Under the pieces are notes generated by a model that did not search any database, had not been told where the DNA came from, and saw nothing but the letters and a program-made list of their open reading frames with translations. DNA of 7,721 bases from Flavobacteriaceae bacterium (lineage in GTDB: Bacteria; Bacteroidota; Bacteroidia; Flavobacteriales; Flavobacteriaceae): assembly GCA_002687665.1 (NCBI GenBank), contig NZAX01000110.1, positions 1 to 7,721 of the forward strand, written 5' to 3'. The translations under genes were made by a program, and so were the position numbers. This document shows positions 1-7,233 of the stretch, in pieces. How positions within the stretch are numbered: position 1 is the first letter of the stretch; every line of letters begins with the position of its first letter.

Positions 1-35
1 AAGGTACAACCTAGTAAATAAAAAAGTTCTTTCAT
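1..35 (-). CDS. 5' end of an unidentified gene, cut by the left edge
   Basis: An ATG at 35-33 shares its A with the TAA stop of the metallo-hydrolase gene (TAATG), the classic stop-start overlap of translationally coupled genes. Eleven codons stay open to the edge and read MKELFYLLGCT. A lysine at position 2, a hydrophobic run and then LLGC could be a very short lipoprotein signal with Cys10 as the lipidated residue, but the hydrophobic stretch is shorter than usual, so this is only a possibility. If real, the gene is the third member of the unit with the SMP-30 and metallo-hydrolase genes. The product cannot be recognised from 11 residues. Confidence 0.45.
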   Translation of the reverse strand, partial: MKELFYLLGCT

Positions 36-886
36 TAAAAATAGTCTGCTAAAGTTTGTTTTTTACTCAATCTTACACCATTTTCCGTCTGTTTTAAAGA
101 TATCATCTCGTTGTATGGATCATGTTCTAAAAATAACAAGAAATCTTCCTCGCATGCTAAACTTAAAAAGCGACTTTTTTCTTCCATGGTAATTAAGGGC
201 CTTGTATCATAGCCCATCACATAAGGTATTGGTAAATGGCCTGCTGTGGGTATAAGATCAGCAGCAAAAGCCAATGTCTTTCCCTTATATTTTATTAAGG
301 GTAACATTTGTTTTTCTGTATGACCATTTACAACAATAACATCGAAACCTAAAGGCGTTTTTTCCAACAAAAAATTTTCTCCTTTAAGTAGCTGAAGCTG
401 CCCACTTTCTTCAATAGGTAAGATGTTTTCAGGCAAGAAAGAGGCCTTTTCTCGGGGATTGGGCTGGGTCGCCCACTGCCAGTGATTTTCATGGGACCAA
501 AAAACAGCATTTTTAAATGCAGGCTCAAGTACGCCACTCTTAGTTCTTTTTACTGCGTCACCACAGTGATCAAAGTGGAGATGTGTGAAAAAAACATCTG
601 TGATGTCGTCTCTATGAAACCCTTTTTGAAGTAAGGATTGGTCCAAGTTTTCGTCACCCCACCGGTCATAATGGCTAAAAAACTTTTCGTTTTGTTTGTT
701 ACCCATTCCAGTATCAATGAGTATCAGTCGGTCACCCTCTTCAACCAGCAAAGATCGGCTACACATTTCAATACGGTTGTTTGCATCAGCAGGATTAGTT
801 TTCTCCCATAGTGTTTTAGGGACAACACCAAACATGGCACCACCATCCAATTTAAAGTTACCGCATGCTATGGAGTGAAGTTCCAC
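35..886 (-). CDS. MBL-fold metallo-hydrolase (lactonase-like subgroup)
   Basis: A 283-residue protein of the metallo-beta-lactamase superfamily, probably a dinuclear zinc hydrolase. The metal-binding set is complete: HLHFDH at residues 102-107 (His102, His104, Asp106, His107), His189 in NGHT, bridging Asp210 in FAAD, and His255 in LEHDP. The beta-strand motif LILIDTGMGN (54-63) precedes the metal site, as is usual. The N-terminal GNFKLDGGAMFG stretch is typical of a bacterial subgroup near the YtnP/AHL-lactonase-like enzymes, so a lactone or other ester-like substrate is plausible but unproven. There is no signal peptide, so it is probably cytoplasmic. The start is GTG at 886; it lies 4 bp after the SMP-30 stop and gives the normal N-terminus, whereas the next in-frame ATG (residue 18) would cut into that conserved segment. 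It is co-transcribed with the SMP-30 gene and overlaps the next gene's ATG. The family is sure, the substrate unknown. Confidence 0.9.
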   Translation of the reverse strand: MELHSIACGNFKLDGGAMFGVVPKTLWEKTNPADANNRIEMCSRSLLVEEGDRLILIDTGMGNKQNEKFFSHYDRWGDENLDQSLLQKGFHRDDITDVFFTHLHFDHCGDAVKRTKSGVLEPAFKNAVFWSHENHWQWATQPNPREKASFLPENILPIEESGQLQLLKGENFLLEKTPLGFDVIVVNGHTEKQMLPLIKYKGKTLAFAADLIPTAGHLPIPYVMGYDTRPLITMEEKSRFLSLACEEDFLLFLEHDPYNEMISLKQTENGVRLSKKQTLADYF

Positions 887-890
887 AAGA

Positions 891-1901
891 CTATAATTTT
901 ATTCGCGTTAGGTACATATGGGTAGTCATATAGAGATATTCATAGTTGGAGTCAAAAGCGCAATTAGCTGTTTTCTCCTCCGTTTTAATTGTGCCCAGGT
1001 GTTCACCTTCGGGAGTAATGATTAGAACGCCGCCAGGTCCGGTAGAGAAAATCGTCCCTGAGGGGTGTATTTTTAGTCCATCAAAATTTCCGCGGTTTTC
1101 TTTTCCCAAGCCATCATCGTCAAAAAAGACTCTGGCATTCTCGACGCCATTAGGAGTTATATCGTAAGCCATGATTCTTCGGTCCTTTGGATCAGAAATG
1201 GCAACGTATAATGTCTTTTGGTCATTGGAAATTGCTACCCCATTGGGTCGAGTTAGGTCGTTAATTATCAAAGAGAGTTCTCCCGAATGTGTAATTTTAA
1301 ACACTCCGTTGAAAGGTAATTCTTTTAATAAGTCCTCGTCCCCCTTTTTCAAACCGTATGGGGGGTCTGTGAAATATAGATCACCATTTTTTGCATATAC
1401 TAGATCATTTGGACTGTTAAAATATTTTCCTTGGTATTTACTTGCAATGGTAGTAAAGCCTTTCTTTACCCAATCGTCAAGTCGAGCAACCCTTCTATCA
1501 CCATGCATACAAATGATCAACTGGCCATTTTTATCTAAGATCAATCCATTTGAACCGCTTTCATCCCGGCTCATGGCATTTTTACTTCCTTTCTTTCCTC
1601 GGGGAGCAATTCCGGTATAACCACTGGGACTAAGGAAGACACTTAGCCCATTTTTTTCATCCCATTGGTAGATCTTGTTGCCTGGGACATCAGAAAACAA
1701 TAGGGCATCGAGCCGATCCACCCAAACGGGTCCCTCAGACCACCCAAACCCTTCGGCAAGGACCTCAATTTTGGCTCCCGGAGCAACGAAATCATTTATT
1801 TCAGGAAGTAATCGCTCAATATTTCCTATCGTTCTTTTTTGTTGCGAATTCAAAATGCCAAAAAAGGAAATGGCAATCAGTGGAATAATTTTAAATTTCA
1901 T
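891..1901 (-). CDS. Exported SMP-30/gluconolactonase-family beta-propeller hydrolase
   Basis: A 336-residue protein of the SMP-30/gluconolactonase/regucalcin family, six-bladed propellers that hydrolyse sugar lactones or related esters with one divalent metal. The first 20 or so residues (MKFKIIPLIAISFFG...) form a Sec-type signal peptide, so the enzyme probably acts in the periplasm. By comparison with regucalcin, the metal ligands appear to be Glu56 (SEGPVW), Asn165 (SPNDLV) or Asn220 (RPNGVA), and Asp274 (NFDGL). Asn118 in SNGL and the following C-M-H-G-D-R-R-V segment match the substrate-side region of bacterial gluconolactonases. Length is normal for an exported member and the frame is intact. 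It lies 60 bp after the sulP-like gene and 4 bp before the metallo-hydrolase. The upstream gap contains TATATTTA (1931-1924, minus), one base off the Bacteroidota -7 consensus, so the unit could have its own promoter or be read through from usp-sulP. Gluconolactone is only one candidate substrate. Confidence 0.88.
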   Translation of the reverse strand: MKFKIIPLIAISFFGILNSQQKRTIGNIERLLPEINDFVAPGAKIEVLAEGFGWSEGPVWVDRLDALLFSDVPGNKIYQWDEKNGLSVFLSPSGYTGIAPRGKKGSKNAMSRDESGSNGLILDKNGQLIICMHGDRRVARLDDWVKKGFTTIASKYQGKYFNSPNDLVYAKNGDLYFTDPPYGLKKGDEDLLKELPFNGVFKITHSGELSLIINDLTRPNGVAISNDQKTLYVAISDPKDRRIMAYDITPNGVENARVFFDDDGLGKENRGNFDGLKIHPSGTIFSTGPGGVLIITPEGEHLGTIKTEEKTANCAFDSNYEYLYMTTHMYLTRIKL

Positions 1902-1961
1902 GATTATTAGTTTCTAAACGCTTTAAATATAATTCCCATAATCTAAAAGTAAAAGATAAAT

Positions 1962-4175
1962 TTATTTTTTATCCAAAACTTTAAGAAGTTCCTCTGCAAA
2001 AGCCAACATTTGTTTTATTTCTTGGATGCTAGCCAGTCGTTCTTTGCTACGAATCAATATACTGTTTCCATCAGACTCTAAGTAGTAAGCGGGGTGGCTT
2101 TCAAAGAAGTAGATAAGATCATCAGTAAAAAAAGATCGAATCGATTTTACATCCTCACCTCTTAGATAAAACCTTCTTGAGAAATCAGGATATCTTTTAA
2201 AGTCAATATCCTCCAACCCTGATAATTGAAGTATTGTGGTCATAAAGTTTTCTTTATCCATAGCAAATACCGGCATTTTATTTGAGACTTTTATTTGCAA
2301 AAAAGTCGACCTTAAATCCTCCCTTGCAATAAATGCACCCTCGCTGTATGATAGATCGAACAGTAAGAATTCCTTGTTTTTGCTTTCTAAGTTGTTGTAT
2401 CGATAGTTAATCCATTTGGTTTTGAAATAGTAAAACCGCTCTAAGTTATCGTAGTTTGAAAGGGGTTCGGCAAGGTAATCCCAATCTAAGATGGTAGATA
2501 GTTTTTGCAGAAGCTTTTGCCTTTTGGTTAAAGAAACTTGAAAATTCAAAAGAGACGACTCTGGTAAGCTTTTGCGAAGGGCAAAAGGGTGCTCTGTTTT
2601 AGCTTCGTGAACATCAAGTCCAATGATTTCAAAAAATCCACTCTGACGGGAAAAGTTTCGGCTATAATCGTTAAGCCCCTCCATAACAGTATGGTCTACA
2701 AATTCACAAAGAGAAAAATCGATAATAGCGTGAGCACTTGGAGGAATTTCATCTAATTTGGACTTAAGCTTAAAAAAGTTAAGGAAGCTGCAAAAATTCT
2801 TTACACTGACATAATAATTGCCTGACTCCTCTTCTAAATACATCAAAACATTTGGCTTGAGCCAATTACGGTAAAATAGAACCCCACTTTTGTTGATAAT
2901 GACATGGACCAGAATTGTGGCTAATATCCCCAAAAGAATTCCTGTGGTTAAAGTAGTCATGAGCGTTGCTAACAAAGTGGTGACAAAAATGATGGCCTGT
3001 TCTTTTCCTATCCTATAAATACGTAACAAGTTTTCAGGTGCAGCCAATCTGTATCCAGTGTAAACTAAAATTGCCGCCAGAGCAGGCATTGGTATTTTTT
3101 GAATTTGTTTTGCAAATAACAGGATGAAAACAACTAAAAAGGCAGCGTGAAAAAAGTTAGCAGAGCGATTATTTGCTCCGTTATTTACATTTACTGAACT
3201 TCTTGCAATAACTGTTACTACATTTAGTCCCCCAAAAAACCCACTAACAACCGTAGCTATACCTAAGGCCCTAAGATCCTTATTGATGTTAGATCTTCTT
3301 TTCAGGGGGTCTAGCTTGTCTACAGCTTTGATACTTAACAGTGACTCAATAACAGCCACAAGGGTTATAGACAGGGTGTGGCCCATAAAATCAGCGTTTG
3401 AGATTTTCCCAAAGTCAGGCCTAGGAAGTGAAGCCAGAAGGTTATCAGGAAGAGTGATCATTAGATTAGAACCCAAAATATCTGGGGTTTTTAAGATCAG
3501 ATCATAATAATACATCACTCCTATTGAGGCGATTACTACCCACATGGGGGCAGGAATCAATTGAAAAACAGAATTTCTTATACGGGCATAGGAAAATAAA
3601 AAAACCAAGCTTAACACCCCTATAGAACTTGCTAAGATTACCTCGCCTGAAGGGCTGTTTAATAAATTTATGATGGAGTTAGGAATTTGGACCAATTGAT
3701 TGATTGTATTGCCTTTGACACCAGTAAAGCCTAACATTACGTGAAACTGCTTGGCCAAAATACCTACCCCAATGGCAGCTAACATACCCTGAAGTGCTGT
3801 GGATGGAAAAAACTCACTTAATGCCCCTAAGCGAAAAACACCAAAAACAAAAAGGAATAAACCTGATAAGATGATGGCGGCTAAGGTATACAAGTATCCT
3901 TGATACAAGTCCCCCTCCCCCATACCAACGATAGCCGAGAGAACTACAATTACCAGTCCATTTCCAGGCCCAGTTATAGTTAGGTGGGATCCACCCAATA
4001 GAGAAACTACTATACCACCAGCAATAGCTGCTATGATTCCCGCAATTGGTGGCGCTTCAGAGGCAATGGCCAACCCCAACCCTAAAGGCAATGCGATGAG
4101 GGAAACTACAAACCCTGAAAAGATGTTTTTCGGTAAGCCAGCAATAAATTGCTTTAAAGACGAGGCATTACTCAT
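1962..4175 (-). CDS. SulP-family (SLC26-like) anion transporter with extended C-terminus
   Basis: A 737-residue inner-membrane transporter of the SulP family, which moves sulfate, bicarbonate, dicarboxylates or other anions, often with Na+ or H+. Residues about 15-430 form the hydrophobic core. The segment GGSHLTITGPGNGLVIVV (61-78) is the conserved TM3 region that helps line the anion site in this family, and VAVIESLLSIKAVDKL (273-288) is also characteristic. Residues about 440-545 are a STAS-like domain (AIIDFSLCEFVDHTVMEGL, 483-501). Its DHTV replaces the D-S-[ST]-G phosphorylation site of anti-sigma-factor antagonists, as is common in transporter STAS domains. About 190 further residues (545-737) follow, which most SulP proteins lack; they are soluble and not a carbonic anhydrase. 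The ATG overlaps the stop of the universal stress protein gene by 8 bp, so the two are coupled. The transported ion cannot be read from sequence; bicarbonate or sulfate are the likeliest. Confidence 0.92.
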   Translation of the reverse strand: MSNASSLKQFIAGLPKNIFSGFVVSLIALPLGLGLAIASEAPPIAGIIAAIAGGIVVSLLGGSHLTITGPGNGLVIVVLSAIVGMGEGDLYQGYLYTLAAIILSGLFLFVFGVFRLGALSEFFPSTALQGMLAAIGVGILAKQFHVMLGFTGVKGNTINQLVQIPNSIINLLNSPSGEVILASSIGVLSLVFLFSYARIRNSVFQLIPAPMWVVIASIGVMYYYDLILKTPDILGSNLMITLPDNLLASLPRPDFGKISNADFMGHTLSITLVAVIESLLSIKAVDKLDPLKRRSNINKDLRALGIATVVSGFFGGLNVVTVIARSSVNVNNGANNRSANFFHAAFLVVFILLFAKQIQKIPMPALAAILVYTGYRLAAPENLLRIYRIGKEQAIIFVTTLLATLMTTLTTGILLGILATILVHVIINKSGVLFYRNWLKPNVLMYLEEESGNYYVSVKNFCSFLNFFKLKSKLDEIPPSAHAIIDFSLCEFVDHTVMEGLNDYSRNFSRQSGFFEIIGLDVHEAKTEHPFALRKSLPESSLLNFQVSLTKRQKLLQKLSTILDWDYLAEPLSNYDNLERFYYFKTKWINYRYNNLESKNKEFLLFDLSYSEGAFIAREDLRSTFLQIKVSNKMPVFAMDKENFMTTILQLSGLEDIDFKRYPDFSRRFYLRGEDVKSIRSFFTDDLIYFFESHPAYYLESDGNSILIRSKERLASIQEIKQMLAFAEELLKVLDKK
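1965..2543 (-). other. Unassigned cytosolic C-terminal domain of the SulP-like transporter
   Basis: Residues about 545-737 of the transporter. It starts with a basic, helical linker (KRQKLLQKL, 551-559) and a stretch rich in Tyr, Phe and Trp (about 564-595). Next come beta-strand-like segments (FLLFDLSYSEGAF, 603-615; LQIKVSNKMPVFAMD, 626-640). A compact motif follows, FSRRFYLRGEDVKSIRSFF (665-683), then a predicted strand ending SILIRS and a final amphipathic helix (713-735). The pattern F-x-x-x-F-x-L-x-G-x-D followed by 'lower helix then strand' is vaguely like membrane-associated DUF3137-type regions, but that is an impression, not an assignment. The boundary is approximate. Confidence 0.6.
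4168..4175 (-). other. 8-bp stop-start overlap coupling usp to the SulP-like gene
   Basis: Read on the minus strand the bases are ATGAGTAA: the ATG opens the transporter and the TAA closes the stress-protein gene in another frame. AAAGGA lies immediately upstream, with only a base or two of spacing, too close to be a good Shine-Dalgarno sequence, so re-initiation by ribosomes finishing usp is the likely mode of translation. Confidence 0.8.
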
Positions 4176-5031
4176 TTCCTTTGGAGTTTATGATTAACAC
4201 ATCTGTGGGCAATTCTGCCAGAATATGCTCAAGATCCCTCGTAATTAGCCTGTCGACAAAACTGAGATTCTCTTGAGCATTCATAACCAACAAGTCAGCA
4301 CGAACAACTTTGGCATAATGCCCAATGGAGTATCCTCTTCTTCCAAAAATGCTTTGTGTTGTCCAATTAATATTGGTTGTAAGTTTGGAAGGGAGTTTTT
4401 TTAAAACATCCTTAACTCGTGTTTGTTCTTGACGCCTGAGCTTTTCTTTTTTGATGGTGGCCTGTCTCAAACTTCTGTCATCATCGACAGAAATAGCAAC
4501 TTTGGATTGACTTATTTCCTCTACCAAAGATATTTTTTTTGCACCCAAAGCTTTTGCAACCACAAATGAGGATTCAATAGTATCTCTAGTTTGTGGACTG
4601 TCAAATCCATTGACTACAATGTGTTGACAAGGCTTTCTTTCCACTGAAGGATTGATCAACAATAAAACCGAACACTTCGCCTTTCGGGTAATTTTCCTAG
4701 CAATTGATCCCAAATAAAACTTTACTACATTTTCTCTTTTTAATGCTCCTAACAGAATTAGATCTACATCGAATTCTTTACTGGCCCCCAATAAGGTACG
4801 GACGGGGTTTCCCGCTCTCCATTCTGTGGTGATTTTAGAAGCCCTCACTGGACTGGATGCGACTATATCCCTTAATCGCGACTCTTTTTCGGGAGTCTTA
4901 CTCCCTGCATGGATAAAGATCAGTTCACCCTCAAAATAATTGGCCAACCTAAGAGACTCGTATATGTTGGCTTTTAGGTTGGGCGAAAAGGCAAACCCTA
5001 CCAAGATTTTTTTGAAAGCGATTGAACTCAT
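4168..5031 (-). CDS. Tandem-domain universal stress protein (UspA family)
   Basis: A 287-residue cytoplasmic protein with two consecutive UspA folds. Domain 1 (about 6-127) opens with FKKILVGFAFSPN and has the family's DVDLILLGA strand and a partial ATP-loop signature: Gly95-A-L-Lys98, nine residues, then Gly108-Ser109. The second glycine of G-2x-G-9x-G-[ST] is therefore lysine. Domain 2 (about 133-282) keeps the fold strands (HIVVNGFDS, RADLLVMNA, DVLIINS) but has no glycine signature, so it probably does not bind ATP. A charged helix (about 185-212) sits in domain 2. I start at ATG 5031 because it directly precedes the first USP strand; a TTG at 5052 would add seven residues not needed by the fold. 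The stop lies inside the first codons of the SulP-like gene, which implies a shared message and possibly regulation of the transporter by this protein. Confidence 0.88.
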   Translation of the reverse strand: MSSIAFKKILVGFAFSPNLKANIYESLRLANYFEGELIFIHAGSKTPEKESRLRDIVASSPVRASKITTEWRAGNPVRTLLGASKEFDVDLILLGALKRENVVKFYLGSIARKITRKAKCSVLLLINPSVERKPCQHIVVNGFDSPQTRDTIESSFVVAKALGAKKISLVEEISQSKVAISVDDDRSLRQATIKKEKLRRQEQTRVKDVLKKLPSKLTTNINWTTQSIFGRRGYSIGHYAKVVRADLLVMNAQENLSFVDRLITRDLEHILAELPTDVLIINSKGNE

Positions 5032-5230
5032 ACCTACAATATAAAAATTCAATTTTCACCATCCAAATTTTTTCTCAGTCGACAATTGTTTGTGTTTTAA
5101 ATGGATTTCACTTAAATTATTGTGTTCATATGTACCAATAAGGATCTTAACTACTTTCACGATTATTATGGAGATTTTAAAGAAATTCTAACTTTTATTT
5201 TGTTTACTTAAATACCCTTAGTAAATAAAA

Positions 5231-5249
5231 TTGGCAATGTAATTGCTAA
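5231..5249 (-). terminator. Weak candidate lepA terminator hairpin
   Basis: On the minus strand, arms GCAAT and ATTGC flank a 3-nt loop, with two outer T-A pairs beyond one A-C mismatch. TTTTATTT follows at once. Position about 90 nt after the lepA stop and the T-rich tail suit a Rho-independent terminator, but the stem is short and AT-rich, so this is tentative. Confidence 0.3.
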
Positions 5250-5262
5250 CCGGAAAGACAGG

Positions 5263-5280
5263 TTGAATTAGCGAATTCAA
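5263..5280. repeat. Perfect 7-bp inverted repeat, 4-nt spacer
   Basis: TTGAATT, spacer AGCG, then AATTCAA, in the lepA-usp gap. No T-run follows on the minus strand, so it is not a standard lepA terminator. It could be an RNA hairpin in the lepA 3' end or a dyad operator; an AT-rich dyad of this size can also arise by chance. Confidence 0.45.
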
Positions 5281-5336
5281 GAATAAAAAAATCAAAAGGA
5301 GATTAAAATAGATTTTTGGAGGATAAGAGAGGAACT

Positions 5337-7133
5337 TCAATCATTTAACTTTAATACCGCCATAAATGCTTGTTGGGGAATTTCTACACTGCCAACCTGG
5401 CGCATTTTCTTTTTCCCTTTTTTTTGTTTTTCGAGTAATTTTCGCTTACGAGTAATGTCTCCTCCATAACATTTTGCGGTAACGTCTTTTCTGAGCGCTT
5501 TTATAGTTTCTCGGGAAATGATTTTCGCCCCAATGGCTGCCTGAATGGGAATGTCAAATTGTTGCCGTGGTATCAACTCTCTCAGCTTTTCGCACATTTT
5601 TTTACCTATAGAGTAGGCGTTGTCTGCATGAATTAGCGCAGAAAGGGCATCAACAGGATTGCTATTTAATAATATATCTACTTTTACCAGCTTCGACGGA
5701 CGCATCCCAATCGGAGAATAGTCAAATGATGCATATCCTTTGGAAACGGTTTTAAGGCGATCGTAGAAATCAAAAACGATTTCAGCCAATGGCATATCAA
5801 AATTTAACTCTACTCTTTCTGTTGTGAGGTAGGTTTGATTAGTAATTTGACCGCGTTTTTCTATACATAGTGACATTACATTGCCAACATATTCAGATTT
5901 GGTAATGATGGAGGCCTTGATAAAAGGTTCTTCCACCCGATCCAAAAAAGAGGGATCTGGTAGGTCAGAGGGGTTGTTGACCATAACGATCTCATCGGAG
6001 TGTTTTTTTTTGTATGCATGATAGGACACATTGGGAACGGTGGTGATAACTGTCATATTGAATTCTCGCTCTAGCCTTTCTTGAATAATCTCTAAATGAA
6101 GCATTCCCAAAAAACCGCATCGAAAGCCAAACCCAAGTGCTGCGGAACTTTCCGGCACAAAAACCAGTGAGGCATCATTCAATTGCAACTTTTCCATGCT
6201 GGCACGCAGTTCTTCATAATCTTCAGTGTCCACAGGATAAATTCCTGCAAAAACCATTGGTTTTACCTCTTCAAAACCTTCGATGATCTGTTGGTTAGGG
6301 TTGTCCGCTTCTGTAATAGTGTCACCAACTTTAACTTCTTTAGCCTCTTTTATACCCGTGATAAGGTATCCTACATCTCCTGCACAGATTACATTTTTGG
6401 GAACTTGCTTAAGTTTTAGTGTGCCAATCTCGTCAGCGAAGTAAGTTTTTCCTGTAGCAATAAATTGTATTTTTTGTCCTTTTCTGATTTCACCATTGAC
6501 GACCCTAAAGTAAGTTTCCACTCCTCGAAAAGGGTTATATACGGAGTCAAAGATAAGCGCCTGTAGCGGAACATTTGCTTTTCCTTTTGGGGGAGGTATA
6601 CGCTCGATTATAGCAAGTAAAATGTCCTCAATTCCCAGTCCCGTTTTGGCGGAGGCGGGAATGATATCAGCGGCATTGCAGCCTAACAAGTTAACAATAT
6701 CATCAGTGACTTCCTCTGGATTGGCTGAGGGAAGGTCTACTTTATTTAAGACAGGGATTATTTCCAGATCATTTTCTAAAGCAAGGTAAAGATTGGAAAT
6801 AGTTTGTGCCTGAATACTTTGTGCGGCATCTACAACTAGCAGAGCCCCTTCACAAGCAGCAATGGAGCGGGAAACTTCGTAAGAGAAATCTACATGGCCA
6901 GGGGTGTCGATTAAATTTAACACGTACTTGTCGCCCTGGTTTTCATATTCCATTTGGATGGCATGGGATTTGATGGTGATTCCCCTTTCCCTCTCCAAAT
7001 CCATATTGTCCAACAATTGATCTTGCTTTTCTCTGGAGCTTACTGCGCCGGTATAATCAAGCAAACGATCTGCAAGGGTGCTTTTGCCATGGTCGATATG
7101 GGCAATGATGCAAAAATTTCTAATGTGATTCAT
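5337..7133 (-). CDS. lepA: Elongation factor 4 (LepA), ribosome back-translocating GTPase
   Basis: A 598-residue translational GTPase that binds ribosomes, influences translocation or initiation under stress, and may associate with the membrane. All GTPase motifs are present: AHIDHGKST (11-19), GITIK (51-55), DTPGH (76-80, His80 being the presumed catalytic histidine), NKVD (130-133) and SAK (161-163). EF-G-like domains follow, including [16 protein letters not shown] (334-349), and then the LepA-specific C-terminal domain with [20 protein letters not shown] (554-573) and a lysine-rich tail. Length matches the family (about 600). The open frame extends 48 codons further up to 7277, but I start at ATG 7133: the protein then begins [16 protein letters not shown] as in other LepA proteins, the extra residues have no counterpart, and the upstream codons lie across the promoter and into the divergent gene. 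Single gene by layout, about 300 bp before usp. Confidence 0.97.
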   Translation of the reverse strand: MNHIRNFCIIAHIDHGKSTLADRLLDYTGAVSSREKQDQLLDNMDLERERGITIKSHAIQMEYENQGDKYVLNLIDTPGHVDFSYEVSRSIAACEGALLVVDAAQSIQAQTISNLYLALENDLEIIPVLNKVDLPSANPEEVTDDIVNLLGCNAADIIPASAKTGLGIEDILLAIIERIPPPKGKANVPLQALIFDSVYNPFRGVETYFRVVNGEIRKGQKIQFIATGKTYFADEIGTLKLKQVPKNVICAGDVGYLITGIKEAKEVKVGDTITEADNPNQQIIEGFEEVKPMVFAGIYPVDTEDYEELRASMEKLQLNDASLVFVPESSAALGFGFRCGFLGMLHLEIIQERLEREFNMTVITTVPNVSYHAYKKKHSDEIVMVNNPSDLPDPSFLDRVEEPFIKASIITKSEYVGNVMSLCIEKRGQITNQTYLTTERVELNFDMPLAEIVFDFYDRLKTVSKGYASFDYSPIGMRPSKLVKVDILLNSNPVDALSALIHADNAYSIGKKMCEKLRELIPRQQFDIPIQAAIGAKIISRETIKALRKDVTAKCYGGDITRKRKLLEKQKKGKKKMRQVGSVEIPQQAFMAVLKLND

Positions 7134-7141
7134 CCGCGCAT

Positions 7142-7148
7142 TTTCCTC
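7142..7148 (-). promoter_or_regulatory. Possible purine-rich ribosome binding site of lepA
   Basis: GAGGAAA on the minus strand, about 8-11 nt before the ATG at 7133. It is one of the few Shine-Dalgarno-like stretches here and supports the shorter lepA start. Bacteroidota often do without such sites, so its importance is uncertain. Confidence 0.4.
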
Positions 7149-7156
7149 TTCGAGGA

Positions 7157-7164
7157 CAAAGATA
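7157..7164 (-). promoter_or_regulatory. lepA: lepA promoter -7 box (TAnnTTTG type)
   Basis: TATCTTTG on the minus strand is an exact match to the Bacteroidota primary sigma factor -7 consensus TAnnTTTG. It would place the transcript start near 7150, giving a 5' leader of roughly 15-20 nt before ATG 7133. I see no TTG-type -33 element at the usual distance, which lowers confidence. If right, the codons upstream of 7150 in the lepA frame are not even transcribed. Confidence 0.55.
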
Positions 7165-7233
7165 CTTATTTTGAATACTTGGTTTTTTGTTTGGGTTATA
7201 AAACTTAATTTTAGGGTAAAAATTAACATTACC

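Larger units (their letters stand above)
5032..5336. other. Intergenic region between lepA and usp
   Basis: About 300 bp, very AT-rich, with no open frame longer than a few codons that is not a shadow of usp. It should hold the lepA terminator and the usp promoter. For the promoter the best match I see is AAAATTTG (5071-5064, minus), one base off TAnnTTTG and about 30 nt before the usp ATG, with no correctly spaced -33 element. Two inverted repeats lie at 5231-5249 and 5263-5280. No tRNA or recognisable small RNA is seen. Confidence 0.6.

Noticed and set aside
35..886. Antibiotic-resistance beta-lactamase
   Set aside because: The metal motif is shared by the whole superfamily; there is no signal peptide and the overall sequence fits the lactonase-like hydrolase branch.
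1171..1620. 149-codon open frame on the plus strand
   Set aside because: It lies wholly antisense to the SMP-30 gene, whose catalytic residues and signal peptide are intact; the plus-strand translation has no recognisable pattern.
1902..1961. Promoter in the 60-bp gap before the SMP-30 gene
   Set aside because: Three near matches to TAnnTTTG occur (TATCTTTT, TACTTTTA, TATATTTA), but such 7-of-8 hits are expected in AT-rich DNA and no -33 element is seen, so no site is called.
1962..2543. Carbonic anhydrase fused to the SulP transporter
   Set aside because: The C-terminal extension lacks the C-x-D-x-R and H-x-x-C zinc motifs of beta-carbonic anhydrases.
5032..5052. TTG start of the universal stress protein at 5052
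   Set aside because: Adds only seven residues before the first USP strand; ATG 5031 sits at the normal family position. It cannot be fully excluded.
14..5230. Shared TAGTAAATAAAA near 14-25 and 5219-5230
   Set aside because: A 12-base AT-only match apart from one G, with unrelated flanks and no duplicated context; best explained by base composition.
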